Shown piece after piece: positions 42,245 through 51,052 of a DNA stretch of 64,000 nt; position 1 is the first letter of the stretch, and every line of letters starts with the position of its first letter. Where the stretch lies: NCBI RefSeq assembly GCF_014195505.1, contig NZ_JACIBV010000001.1, forward strand, positions 8,804,001 to 8,868,000. The letters run 5' to 3'. Both the position numbers and the translations under genes were made by a program. The notes below the pieces were generated by a model. It was given only the letters and a program-made list of their open reading frames with translations, did no database searches and was not told the DNA's origin. Origin of the DNA: Nonomuraea dietziae (GTDB taxonomy: Bacteria > Actinomycetota > Actinomycetes > Streptosporangiales > Streptosporangiaceae).

Positions 42245-42622
42245 ATGGTCAGATTCTTCACCCCCTTCAAGATCTTCACCGCGGTCAACGTGGTGGCGGT
42301 CCTCCTGCAGGCCTTCACCGCCGGCCAGCTGCTCGGTGGCGCGGGCAGCGCGATGCACGGCACGGGCGCCGGGGCCGTCCATGTCGCAGGGCTGCTCCTG
42401 CTCGTCACCGGCGTGCTCGTGTGGCGCCCCGGCAGGGGCCCGGGCTGGCCCGCACTGGCCAGCCTGGCGATCCTCCTGCTGGGCTTCGTTCAGTCGGCGA
42501 CAGGCGGCTCGGGCGCCGTCGCCCTGCACGTGCCCCTCGGCATGGCGATCATGGGCCTCAGCGTGTGGCTGGCGGTCTGGGCGTTCACACCCTCCCGTTC
42601 GGCACGCAGTGTGTCATCGTGA
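42245..42622 (+). CDS. Small membrane protein of unknown function
   Basis: 125 residues from ATG 42245 (ATG 42209 would add 12). Four hydrophobic helices are predictable (FKIFTAVNVVAVLLQAFTAG, VHVAGLLLLVTGVLVW, LASLAILLLGFVQSATGG, VPLGMAIMGLSVWLAVWAF). Histidines at helix ends (AMHGTG, AVHVAG, ALHVPL) recall haem-ligating small cytochrome-like proteins, but this is weak. Its last 38 bases overlap the decayed catalase gene. Confidence 0.55.
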   Translation: MVRFFTPFKIFTAVNVVAVLLQAFTAGQLLGGAGSAMHGTGAGAVHVAGLLLLVTGVLVWRPGRGPGWPALASLAILLLGFVQSATGGSGAVALHVPLGMAIMGLSVWLAVWAFTPSRSARSVSS

Positions 42623-43365
42623 GCCCCGCGACGTCGCGCGGGCCGTTCTTGCCGAGCTGTGAGAGCCTCTTGGTCTCCTCCTCGTTCAGCTCCTGCTGGG
42701 CAGGGGCTCCAGGTGGGCGACGTCCGCGGGCGTGATGCCCAGCCCCTGGCCGACGCGCAGGCCGAGGTCGTCCTCCACCATGAGGAAGTGCCAACCATGC
42801 GCTCCTGGATCGGCCGGTCGCACTGCTTGAGGTTGGCGACGAGAGTGGGCACCAGGTCGTCGCGCTCCCACTCCTGCATGAGCAGGTAGCGCTGGCCCGC
42901 CTGCAGGTAGTCGGTGGTGCGCGGGATGTGCTTGCGGGTGAGCCGTCCCGTCAGCACGGAACCCTGCTCGTCGTGCGTCGGGTACTCCGCCTCCCGCAGC
43001 CCGCCGGTGATCGACGGCTCGTAGTTGACGTGCGGGTTCTCGCCCTCGCCGTCGACGTGGTAGGTCATCAGGCCGTCGCGCTGGTTGGTCCGCACGTCGG
43101 CGTGCTTGGCCTGGGTCACCGGTAGCTGCAGGTAGTTGGGCCCCACCCGGTAACGCTGCGTGTCGCTGTAGGAGAACGTCCTGCCGACCAGCATCTTGTC
43201 GTCGGAGAAGTCGAGCCCGTCCACCAGCACACCGGTGCCGAAGGAGATCTGCTCGTTCTCCGCGAAGTTGTTGGCCACGTTGCGGTTGAGCACCATCGTG
43301 CCGACGGGCATCGGAGGGAACTCGAGCGCCGTCTCCCTCCTCGTGGGTGCGTGCCACCCCTCCAT
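42585..43365 (-). pseudogene. Decayed monofunctional catalase
   Basis: The reading starts abruptly at GTMVLNRNVANNFAENEQISF and continues with GTGVLVDGLDFSDDKMLVGRTFSY, YRVGPNYLQLPV and NPHVNYEPS, all C-terminal half motifs of clade 3 catalases. The haem pocket and the first ~290 residues are missing. Two frameshifts follow: near 42797 (frame resumes WHFLMVEDD) and near 42690-42715 (resumes AQQELNEEETKRL), before the normal C-terminus at 42585. The gene cannot give an active catalase. Confidence 0.88.
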
Positions 43366-43401
43366 ATCCGGAAGAAAGGTCGATAAAAGTCCATATGGGC
43401 T

Positions 43402-43430
43402 TTGACTCCAGCGGGTCCATCAGCATGCTT
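43402..43430 (+). promoter_or_regulatory. Possible leaderless promoter of the kynurenine pair
   Basis: TTGACT (43402-43407) and ATGCTT (43425-43430) are spaced by 17 bases, with the ATG start six bases after the -10 box. The -10 match is weak. Confidence 0.35.
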
Positions 43431-43435
43431 GCCTC

Positions 43436-44611
43436 ATGACGGACGTACGGGTGATCGTCGGCCCCGGACTGCGGGCGGACAGGGCGCTGGTGGGGGAGGT
43501 CGCCGAACGCGAGTTCGCGGCCCTGGGAGTGCGCGGCGTGCTCACACACGCCCGCGACGCCACCGAGACCCACACTCTTCTCCGCGGTAGGGCCGGTGCG
43601 GCCGAGGACGGGGCCGTCGTGGTCGTTCCCGGCCCTTCGCGGGAGACGCGCGCGCTCATGGAGCAGGGCGGCGAGATCGTCTGGTGCGACTTCGGCAAGG
43701 TCCGTAGGGTGGACGGCGCCGCGCACATCCACGGCAGGGGGATCGAGGGGCTCGCGTGGGCGATCAGGCACGCCGTCCACCGGTTGAGGCACCGCCCGCT
43801 GCGCGTCCCGTACGGCCCGCACCCCGAGCAGTGGGGCGACCTGCACCTGCCGGACGCGCCGGACGCCGCGAGGGGAGCGGTGCCGGTCGTGACGCTCGTG
43901 CACGGCGGATACTGGCGCTCGATCTGGGCGGCCGACCTGATGGAGGCGCTCTGCGCCGACCTGACGGCCCGTGGATTCGCCGCGTGGAACCTGGAGTACC
44001 GCCGCCCCGACCTGCACGGCTGGGACGCCACCACCGCTGACATCGCCGCCGGCCTCGCCGCCCTCCCCGCCATGGCCGCCTCCGAGACCACGACTCTGCC
44101 CGGAGCCGTTTCGGGGGAGGGGGTGCTGCTCGACCTCGATCGGGTGGCGGTCGTCGGGCACTCGGCCGGGGGCCAGCTGGCCCTCAGAGCCGCGGCCGAC
44201 GGCGCGGGCGTGGCGCTCGCCGTGTCCCTCGCCGGGGTGCTCGACCTGGAGGAGGGCGACCGCCGCCACCTCAGCTCGGGCGCGGTCGCGGCGGCGCTCG
44301 GCGGTCACGCCTCAGGGGAGAGTGAGGTGCCGCACGAGCGGTACACCTCCTCCAGTCCCCTCCTCCGCCTCCCCCTGGGAGTGCCGCAGCTCATCGTCCA
44401 GGGCTCGGGCGACGACCTCGATCTGGTCGACTTCAGCCGCAGGTACGCCAGGGCAGCCGAGGAGGCGGGGGACGAGGTCACCTACATGGAGATGTCAGGC
44501 GACCACTTCGCGGTGATCGCCCCCCGCACGCCCATCTGGCGCACCACCGCCCTGGCCATCGCCGACCACCTCTCCCGCAGGGTCCCGCCCAAGAAACCTG
44601 GCCTCTCCTGA
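43436..44611 (+). CDS. Kynurenine-formamidase-type hydrolase with dehydroquinase-like N-terminal domain
   Basis: 391 residues, apparently two domains. Residues ~1-125 resemble type II dehydroquinase: an N-terminal VIVGPG strand, VVVVPGPSRETRALM and AHIHGRGIEGLAWAIRHAVH recall its C-terminal G-x-x-G-Y helix, but catalytic residues are not preserved. Residues ~130-391 are an alpha/beta hydrolase with HGGYW (diagnostic of N-formylkynurenine formamidases), nucleophile GHSAGGQ and the late His in SGDHFAV. The next gene is kynurenine 3-monooxygenase, which supports formylkynurenine hydrolysis. The N-terminal domain's role is unknown. Confidence 0.75.
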   Translation: MTDVRVIVGPGLRADRALVGEVAEREFAALGVRGVLTHARDATETHTLLRGRAGAAEDGAVVVVPGPSRETRALMEQGGEIVWCDFGKVRRVDGAAHIHGRGIEGLAWAIRHAVHRLRHRPLRVPYGPHPEQWGDLHLPDAPDAARGAVPVVTLVHGGYWRSIWAADLMEALCADLTARGFAAWNLEYRRPDLHGWDATTADIAAGLAALPAMAASETTTLPGAVSGEGVLLDLDRVAVVGHSAGGQLALRAAADGAGVALAVSLAGVLDLEEGDRRHLSSGAVAAALGGHASGESEVPHERYTSSSPLLRLPLGVPQLIVQGSGDDLDLVDFSRRYARAAEEAGDEVTYMEMSGDHFAVIAPRTPIWRTTALAIADHLSRRVPPKKPGLS

Positions 44612-44722
44612 CCCCCTGCGCTCGAGAAGCGACATGCCGTCGCCCCCGGCGGGCTGGGTCGTCGGGCGGTGGCGTTTTCGTTCGCCGGGCCGTACGAAGG
44701 AAAAGGAGAGAAAGGAGCCACT

Positions 44723-46021
44723 GTGGAGGTCACCATCGTCGGAGCCGGTCTGGTCGGCTGCCTGCTCGCCTGCTACCTCTCACGCCGCGGCCACGAGGTC
44801 ACCCTCTACGAGCGCCGCCCTGACCCGAGGACGGCGGGCGCCGAACGCGGCAGGTCGATCAACCTGGCGATCTCCGAGCGCGGCATCGACGCGCTGCGCA
44901 GGCTCGGCCTGGCCGAAGAGGTGCTGGCCGAGGCGCTGCCGATGCCGGGCAGGATGATGCACGCCACCGACGGCGCGCTCACCTTCCAGCCCTACTCGGC
45001 CGACGGCTCGCACGCGATCAACTCCATCAGCAGGGCCGCTCTGAACCGCAAGCTCCTCGACGCCGCCGAGGCGCACCCGAACGTCACGGCCAGGTTCGGC
45101 CACCGGCTGGCCGGCATCGGCAACGGCACGCTGGAGTTCGAGACCGACGGCGGGCCGGTCACCGAGAAGGGGCAGCAGGTCGTCATCGGCGCCGACGGCG
45201 CCTACAGCGCGGTCAGGGCCAGGCTGCAGGCCCTGCAGGGGACCGATTTCAGCCAGGAGTACCTCGACTACGGCTACAAGGAGCTGACGATCCCGCCCAA
45301 GCTCGGCGAGTTCGCCTTCGACCCTGGAGCGCTGCACATCTGGCCGCGCGGCAGGTCGATGATGATCGCGCTGCCGAACCCCGACAGGTCGTTCACCTGC
45401 ACGCTGTTCTGGCCGCATGAGGCGCTGGCCGGGCTGGACACTCCCGAGCGGGTCCGCGCCCACTTCACGCAGGAGTATCCCGACGCCGCCGAGGTGATGC
45501 CGCACCTGGCCTCCGACTACGCCCGCAACCCCGTCGGCCACCTGGTCACGATGCGCTGCGACCCGTGGCACGGCGAGGTCGGCGGCATGCTGATCGGGCT
45601 GGTCGGCGACGCGGCCCACGCGATCGTCCCCTTCTACGGCCAGGGCGCCAACTGCGGCTTCCAGGACTGCGTCGAGCTCGACCGGTGCCTGGAGGAGACG
45701 GGCGACGACTTCGCGGGGGCGCTGGAGCTGTTCCAGCGGCGCAAGGCCGACACCGACGTCATCGCCAGGCTCGCGCTGGACAATTTCGTGGAGATGCGCG
45801 ACAAGGTGGGCTCCAGGGTGTTCCTCGCGCAGAAGAGGATCGAGCACGCGCTGGAGCGGATGCTGCCCGGGCGTTACGTCTCCCGCTACGAGCTGGTCTC
45901 CTTCACCACCACCCCGTACGCCGAGGTGGAGCGGCGGATCGCCCGCCAGCGGCGGTGGGCGGGGACGTCCGCGGCCGCGCTGCTGATCGCCGGGGCGGTC
46001 ACCTGGAAGAAATGGCGATAA
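44723..46021 (+). CDS. kmo: Kynurenine 3-monooxygenase
   Basis: 432 residues, flavin hydroxylase converting kynurenine to 3-hydroxykynurenine. FAD motif VTIVGAGLVGCLLACYLSRRG, then ERGRSINLAISERGIDALRRLGL (the KMO-specific loop), GADGAYSAVR, and GDAAHAIVPFYGQGANCGF. GTG 44723 is preferred, with AAAGGAG five bases upstream. A C-terminal hydrophobic stretch (WAGTSAAALLIAGAVTWKKWR) could be a membrane anchor, as in eukaryotic KMO. Partner of the formamidase just upstream; kynureninase is not in the window. Confidence 0.93.
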   Translation: MEVTIVGAGLVGCLLACYLSRRGHEVTLYERRPDPRTAGAERGRSINLAISERGIDALRRLGLAEEVLAEALPMPGRMMHATDGALTFQPYSADGSHAINSISRAALNRKLLDAAEAHPNVTARFGHRLAGIGNGTLEFETDGGPVTEKGQQVVIGADGAYSAVRARLQALQGTDFSQEYLDYGYKELTIPPKLGEFAFDPGALHIWPRGRSMMIALPNPDRSFTCTLFWPHEALAGLDTPERVRAHFTQEYPDAAEVMPHLASDYARNPVGHLVTMRCDPWHGEVGGMLIGLVGDAAHAIVPFYGQGANCGFQDCVELDRCLEETGDDFAGALELFQRRKADTDVIARLALDNFVEMRDKVGSRVFLAQKRIEHALERMLPGRYVSRYELVSFTTTPYAEVERRIARQRRWAGTSAAALLIAGAVTWKKWR

Positions 46022-46032
46022 GTCATGACTTA
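46019..46032. promoter_or_regulatory. Perfect 14-bp palindrome at the kmo stop codon
   Basis: TAAGTCATGACTTA is self-complementary and includes the kmo TAA stop. It is AT-rich for this genome. A protein-binding site or a small terminator stem is possible; nothing else in the following 218 bases is recognisable. Confidence 0.35.
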
Positions 46033-46250
46033 GATCGTGGTTGGCGCGCTTGATCACCGCCGATATGGCCATCTCTCTTCGCCACCTCCCGGCGCTCGGC
46101 GGCGGCCTGCCTGCGCTGTGCGTCCGGATGCCGAGGAGGGGTGCTGTCGCAGCCCTCGCCAGGGAAGGAACTTCGTGGGTCGCTGTCGTCGGCCAGCCCG
46201 TGGATGGGGGGCTCTGTGAGGGGAGTCCCCCATCGAGCGTCGGTGTTGGG

Positions 46251-47555
46251 TCAGGCGGCTGGTTCAAAGGTCCATTGGCTGGTCCAGTAGGTGGTGGGCA
46301 CGGTGCCGTACTGGGCGTAGCCGGTGGCGTTCTCGGTGTGGATGTAGCTGCCTTGCCAGCGGTTCTTGATGCGGGTGTAGCCGCTGACGGCCTCTTCCTT
46401 CCATTGGCTGCTCCAGTAGGTGGCCGGGAGGGTGCCGTACTGGATGCTGCCGGTGAGGTCTTCGATGTGCATGTACTGGCCGGTGGCGCGGTTCTTGTAG
46501 CGGACGTAGCCGTCGGAGGTTGTCTCCCGGGTCCACTGGGAGCTCAGCGCGGTGGCCGGCACGTTGCCGTACTGGACCTTGCCGGTAGCGGCCTCGGTGT
46601 GCAGGTACTGGCTGGTCTGATGGTTCTTGATGCGCACGTACGGCTCGGGGTAGCCGCCGTTCTTCTTGAACACGCGCACGTAGTCGACGTTCCAGGTCTT
46701 GGGCCAGACGTCGTTGTGCTGGCCGGAGCCGGCGTCGGTGTAGATGCCCATGATCATGCCCATCGGCATGTTGGGGGCGTCGTTGATGGTTTTGTAGAGC
46801 TGGTTGTCGTAGTAGAACTTCAGCTCGGTGGGCGTCCACTCCATGCCGTAGACGTGGTATTCCTGGGTGGGGTTACCGCTGGGGACGGGGTCTTCGTGCA
46901 GCGTCCAGGAGCTGAGGAAGTGGGGGTCGCCCCAGCCGTAGGCGGCGATGCGCCAGGTGTCGGGCTTGCTGAAGAACGTCTCGATGAAGTCGATCTCGGG
47001 GTTGGCCGAGGCGCTGCTGGTGTCGTCGGTGCCGACCAGCCAGAGGGCCTGGTGGCCGCCGCCGCCGACGTTCGCGAGCTTGGCGCGGACCTCGAAGTAG
47101 CCGTACTTGGTGGTGTAGCCGTTGAAGTCGGGCTCGTGATGGTCGTTGGGCATCGAGGAGTTGAAGCGGTGCCACCAGTCCTTGTTGTAGGTCTGGATGC
47201 TGGAGATCTTCACCGTGCTGTCGTAGGCGGGGTTCCAGGCGGGGGTGTCGGCGTCCAGGCGCTGGGTGAGCACGCCGTCTGCGACGGTGTAGCGGGCCTT
47301 GGCGTTCTCGCGGTTACTCGTCCAGTGCGGCAGGTAGTACGGCAGCCACTTGTTCGTGTCGAGCGAGGTGCCGTCGAACTCCTCCTGGAAGTCCAGGGTG
47401 TAGCCGGTCTTGGACGGGGGGTTGGGTGGGAAGTCGGAGGTCGCGCCGGTGGCAGCGTGGGTAGGGGGTGCGGCGGCGTGCGCGGCGGAGGGTGCCTGCC
47501 CGAGTAGGGCGGGGAACAGCAGGACCGCGAGCGCGGCCCCGAGGTGGCGGGTCAT
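46251..47555 (-). CDS. Secreted GH16 glycoside hydrolase with C-terminal trefoil-like repeats
   Basis: 434 residues. Signal peptide (LGAALAVLLFPALLGQAPSAAHA), then a GH16 jelly-roll: YTLDFQEEFDGTSLDTNKW, catalytic ExDxxE in NPEIDFIETFF (about residues 182-188), and WTPTELKFYYDNQLY. The last ~130 residues are three repeats of ~43 residues, each YxRxKNxxTxxYxHxExxTGxxQYGxxPxTxxSSQW, an arrangement typical of ricin-like carbohydrate-binding trefoils with a QxW-like motif. It degrades an extracellular beta-glucan or galactan (agarase or laminarinase group). GGAGGAG precedes the ATG. The neighbouring ROK gene and shared palindrome tie it to the ABC importer. Confidence 0.9.
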   Translation of the reverse strand: MTRHLGAALAVLLFPALLGQAPSAAHAAAPPTHAATGATSDFPPNPPSKTGYTLDFQEEFDGTSLDTNKWLPYYLPHWTSNRENAKARYTVADGVLTQRLDADTPAWNPAYDSTVKISSIQTYNKDWWHRFNSSMPNDHHEPDFNGYTTKYGYFEVRAKLANVGGGGHQALWLVGTDDTSSASANPEIDFIETFFSKPDTWRIAAYGWGDPHFLSSWTLHEDPVPSGNPTQEYHVYGMEWTPTELKFYYDNQLYKTINDAPNMPMGMIMGIYTDAGSGQHNDVWPKTWNVDYVRVFKKNGGYPEPYVRIKNHQTSQYLHTEAATGKVQYGNVPATALSSQWTRETTSDGYVRYKNRATGQYMHIEDLTGSIQYGTLPATYWSSQWKEEAVSGYTRIKNRWQGSYIHTENATGYAQYGTVPTTYWTSQWTFEPAA

Positions 47556-47573
47556 GCGGGCTCCTCCACAGGG

Positions 47574-47600
47574 GTTCCGTAAGAAAGTTTCGTTCGGAAC
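47574..47600. promoter_or_regulatory. Operator copy upstream of the GH16 gene
   Basis: GTTCCGTAAGAAAG (47574-47587) and the near-inverted TTTCGTTCGGAAC (47588-47600) form a 27-bp imperfect palindrome. Its core matches the 19-bp palindrome at 48778 at 17 of 19 positions. It lies 19 bases upstream of the GH16 ATG, in the gap after the ROK gene. Confidence 0.7.
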
Positions 47601-47623
47601 TGTGGCCGCGGAACGCCGCGACG

Positions 47624-48736
47624 TCAAGAGTCCGTGAACAACTCTGCTCGTACCCGGTCGCGGGCCACCTCGATGGCGCCGATGGTCACCGCGTCCTCGC
47701 CGAGGGTGGAGATCTGCAGGTCCGGCACCTCGTAGCAGATGGAGGCCAGGTGTCGGGCGATGGGGTCGAGCACTGTCGTGCCCGCCTTGGCCACGCCGCC
47801 ACCGATCACGATGAGCCGCGGGTCCATCGCCAGGACCATGGCGCCGATGCCGTTGGCGAGCGCTCGGGCGAAGCCGTCCACGGCGCTCAGCGCCCTCTGC
47901 TCGCCCTGCCGGGCGCGGGCGAAGACCGCTTCGACGGCGCCTGCGCCCGCCTCGGCCAGAAGTCGCGAGGGCGCCTCCTCCCAGCCGAGGACGGGATGGC
48001 GGCCGATCTCGCCTGCCGCGCCGGTGCCGCCGGTGAAGGGGTGGCCGTCGATGAGCAGGCCGACGCCGAGCCGGTGGCCCACGTGCACGTACAGGACATG
48101 AGAGACGTCGCGGCCGGTGCCATGACGGTGTTCGGCCAGGACGGCCAGGTTGGCGTCCTTCATGGCCGCGACCGGGCAGTCCAGCCGCCGGCCGATCTCC
48201 TCGGCCAGACGCACCCCGGTCCAGCCGGGAACGGCCACGCTGAGCCGTACCGCCCCGCCGGAGTCGACGATGCCGGGAGTCCCCACGCCGGCTGCCCACA
48301 GCCGTGCCGTCTGGTGCGGCAGGGCCTGATCGAGCAGGGTGAGCGCGGTCTGGAGGCGCTCACCTGCCGGCAGGTCGGCGGGGACGGCGCGGCGCACGCC
48401 TGTCTGCAGGACGCCGTTGAGGTCGGCGATCCGCACCGCGACCGCGTGAGCCCCGATGTCGATGCCGGCCAGCAGGCCCGCCGCGGCGTTGAAGCGGTAG
48501 CGCTGGGCGGGGCGGCCGCCGGTCTTGATCATGTCGTGCCCGTCAGGGCGCAGCAGGCCGGAGTCGGTCAACGAGGCGAGAATGGCCTGGGCCGTCGGCC
48601 GGGACAGGCCGGTAACCCGGGCAACCCCGCTGATCGTCAGCGGAGGGCCGTCATAGAGGGCCTCGAGCACCCGTCGGGTGTTCAGGTGCCGCAGAGCGCT
48701 CTGGTCTCCGCCGGGCAGGGTCGATCTGATCGTCAT
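47624..48736 (-). CDS. ROK-family transcriptional regulator of the GH16/ABC locus
   Basis: 370 residues from ATG 48736 with GAGG upstream. Winged helix NTRRVLEALYDGPPLTISGVARVTGLSRPTAQAILASL, then a ROK domain (AGIDIGAHAVAVRIADLNG, FTGGTGAAGEIGRHPV). The zinc-binding cysteine cluster of the ROK at 20397 is absent, as in some members. It is divergent from the binding-protein gene and directly upstream of the GH16 gene, with matching palindromes on both sides, so it probably represses both in the absence of an oligosaccharide. Confidence 0.87.
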   Translation of the reverse strand: MTIRSTLPGGDQSALRHLNTRRVLEALYDGPPLTISGVARVTGLSRPTAQAILASLTDSGLLRPDGHDMIKTGGRPAQRYRFNAAAGLLAGIDIGAHAVAVRIADLNGVLQTGVRRAVPADLPAGERLQTALTLLDQALPHQTARLWAAGVGTPGIVDSGGAVRLSVAVPGWTGVRLAEEIGRRLDCPVAAMKDANLAVLAEHRHGTGRDVSHVLYVHVGHRLGVGLLIDGHPFTGGTGAAGEIGRHPVLGWEEAPSRLLAEAGAGAVEAVFARARQGEQRALSAVDGFARALANGIGAMVLAMDPRLIVIGGGVAKAGTTVLDPIARHLASICYEVPDLQISTLGEDAVTIGAIEVARDRVRAELFTDS

Positions 48737-48777
48737 CGTCACCTCTTGACGAATGGCTGAGGACGCCTCCACCATAC

Positions 48778-48796
48778 CGAAAGAAAGTTTCTTTCG
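48778..48796. promoter_or_regulatory. Palindromic operator of the ABC importer and ROK gene
   Basis: CGAAAGAAA (48778-48786) and TTTCTTTCG (48788-48796) are exact inverted copies around a single G. It lies between the divergent ROK and solute-binding-protein genes and recurs upstream of the GH16 gene at 47578-47596. Confidence 0.8.
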
Positions 48797-48861
48797 TATC
48801 CTGCTATCCCAGCCATTCGGCGTGCGGGCACAGCGGCCTGCCACCCTATCGAAAGACCTCC

Positions 48862-50160
48862 ATGAAGATCGACAAGATGCTCGCCATCGTGGCCGTGTCC
48901 GCGCTGGCCGTCGCCTGCGCGCCAGGCAGTTCAGAAGCGCCCGCCGCGCAGCCCACCGGCCCGGTGCGGACCGGCGCTCCCGCCGAGAAGGTGACGCTGT
49001 CACTGGTCTCCACGCCGGAGTCCGGCGCCGCGATCAAGGCGGTCATCGCCGCCTTCCAGGCCAAGCATCCCAACATCACGATCAACTACACCGACACCAA
49101 CTACGACGACTACAACAAGAGCCTCAATCTGTCGCTGACCTCCGACCAGGCGCCGGACATCGCGCTGCTCAACTCGGTGGGCACCACGGTCAAGGACGGG
49201 CTGGTGCGAAGCCTGGCCGCCTACGAGAAGGCCTACGGCTGGGACAAGACCTACCCCAGCACCCAGCTGGCCCAGTGGCGCGTCGCCGCCGACGGCAGCA
49301 CCCTGGGCAGCGGCGACCTGTACGCCGCCCCGGCCGGGTTCTCGCTGGTGGGCGTCTACTACAACAAGGCCAAGGCCGCCAAGCTCGGCATCACCGCCCC
49401 GCCGGCCACGCTGGCCGACTTCGAGTCCGCCCTCGCCAAGGCCAAGGCCGCAGGCGAACTGCCGCTGCAGCTCGGCAACGCCCAAGGCCACGCCGCCTTC
49501 ACCGTCCAGCTCATCGGCCAGTCGCAGGACGGCGCCGAGAACGCCGCGAAGTGGACCTTCGGCCACAAGGGCGCCAGCTTCGACACCGCGGGCAATCGCT
49601 CGGGCGCACAGAAGCTGCTCGACTGGGCCCAGAAGGGCTACCTGCCCAAGGACGCCAACGGCGTCGACCTGCAGGGCGCGGTGACCAAGTTCACCCAGGG
49701 CGAAGGCGTGTTCTTCATCGACGGCAACTGGGACGCCGCCAAGATCGGCGACGGTCTGAAGGCCGAGGCCGGCTTCTTCGCCTTCCCCGGCGCCAAGGCC
49801 ACCGCGATCGGCACCTCCGTGGCGTACGCGATCTCCGCCAAGAGCGAGAGCCCTGATGCCGCCGCGGCGTTCCTGGACTTCCTGCACTCGCCCGAGGCCT
49901 CGGCCGAGGAGTTCAAGGCCGGTTTCATGCCCGCCGACCCGGCCGCCGCCGAGCCCGAGACCGACACCGTGATGGCCGACATCGTGGCCGCCTGGACCAA
50001 GGTCAACACCGACGACGGGCTGGTCGGCTTCAACAACAACGCCACCGCCACCATGAACGACAAGCTGACCGCCGCCACCCAGGAGCTGATCGGCGGCAAG
50101 AGCGACCCGGCCGGCTTCATCACCGCCATCCAGGACGAGTGGGCCAAGACCCATGGCTGA
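48862..50160 (+). CDS. Sugar ABC transporter substrate-binding lipoprotein
   Basis: 432 residues of the extracellular solute-binding family 1. Lipoprotein signal ends at Cys19 (AVACAPGSS), mature start VTLSLVSTPESGAAIKAVIAAFQAKHPNI, later EGVFFIDGNWDAA and FLDFLHSPEASAEEF. Presumed to bind oligosaccharides released by the GH16 enzyme. Start is preceded by GAAAGACC, a moderate ribosome-binding site. Ends with eight bases overlapping the first permease gene. Confidence 0.92.
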   Translation: MKIDKMLAIVAVSALAVACAPGSSEAPAAQPTGPVRTGAPAEKVTLSLVSTPESGAAIKAVIAAFQAKHPNITINYTDTNYDDYNKSLNLSLTSDQAPDIALLNSVGTTVKDGLVRSLAAYEKAYGWDKTYPSTQLAQWRVAADGSTLGSGDLYAAPAGFSLVGVYYNKAKAAKLGITAPPATLADFESALAKAKAAGELPLQLGNAQGHAAFTVQLIGQSQDGAENAAKWTFGHKGASFDTAGNRSGAQKLLDWAQKGYLPKDANGVDLQGAVTKFTQGEGVFFIDGNWDAAKIGDGLKAEAGFFAFPGAKATAIGTSVAYAISAKSESPDAAAAFLDFLHSPEASAEEFKAGFMPADPAAAEPETDTVMADIVAAWTKVNTDDGLVGFNNNATATMNDKLTAATQELIGGKSDPAGFITAIQDEWAKTHG

Positions 50161-51049
50161 CACCGCCGTGCTGCCGGCGCGCCGGGTCGGAAGGGAAACC
50201 GCCGCGCCGCCGCGCCGGCGCCGCAGGGGCAGACTGACGCCCCTGCTGTACGTGCTGCCCGCCCTGATCTTCTACGCCGCCTTCGTCATCGTGCCCTGGG
50301 TGCACAGCCTCTGGATCTCCCTGTGGGAGTGGAACGGCATCGGCGTGGCCACCTGGGCAGGCCTGGCCAACTACATCGAGGTCTTCACCGACTCCGCCCT
50401 GCGCAGCTCGCTGGTGCACGCCTTCGGCTTCATCGTCTTCTACTCGGTCCTGCCGATCGGGATCGGCCTGGTGCTGGCCGCCCTGGTGGCCGCGACCCCG
50501 TGGAAGGCCATGCCGCTCATCCGCACGATCTTGTTTCTGCCGCAGATCCTGCCCCTGGTCGCAGTCGGCGTCATCTGGAAATGGATCTACAGCGCCGACG
50601 GGCCGCTTGGGCTGGACAGCTCCTGGCTCGGCGACTTCGCCCTCGCCTACCCCGCCGTGGGCCTGGTCGGCACCTGGGTCAGCACCGGACTGTGCTTCCT
50701 GCTGCTGCTGTCGGGCATCGGCAAAATCGAACCGTCGCTGTACGAGGCCGCCAAGGTCGAAGGCTGCGGCCCGATCCGCGAGTTCTGGCACGTCACCGTG
50801 CCCGGGCTGCGCAAGGAGATCGCCGTGGCCGCGACCGTCACCATCATCGCCGCCCTGGCCAGCTTCGACGTGGTCTACGTGATGACCGGCGGCGGACCCG
50901 GCTACACCACCATGGTCCCAGGCGTGCAGATCTACCAGCTCGTCTTCACCGCCGGCCGGGTCGGCGCCGCGTGCGCGCTGGCCACTGTGCTGAGCCTGCT
51001 CACCTGCGCGGTCATGTACGGGCTCAACCGCCTGACCAGGGAGCGATGA
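50153..51049 (+). CDS. Sugar ABC transporter permease (MalF type)
   Basis: 298 residues, six helices. After an Arg-rich cytoplasmic N-terminus (PPRRRRRGRL), LTPLLYVLPALIFYAAFVIVPWVHSLW opens helix 1. EAA loop: LYEAAKVEGCGPIREFWHVTVPGLRK. Pairs with the permease encoded three bases downstream. No ATPase gene in the operon, so a shared MsiK-type ATPase is probably used. Confidence 0.92.
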   Translation: MADTAVLPARRVGRETAAPPRRRRRGRLTPLLYVLPALIFYAAFVIVPWVHSLWISLWEWNGIGVATWAGLANYIEVFTDSALRSSLVHAFGFIVFYSVLPIGIGLVLAALVAATPWKAMPLIRTILFLPQILPLVAVGVIWKWIYSADGPLGLDSSWLGDFALAYPAVGLVGTWVSTGLCFLLLLSGIGKIEPSLYEAAKVEGCGPIREFWHVTVPGLRKEIAVAATVTIIAALASFDVVYVMTGGGPGYTTMVPGVQIYQLVFTAGRVGAACALATVLSLLTCAVMYGLNRLTRER

Positions 51050-51052
51050 GGC

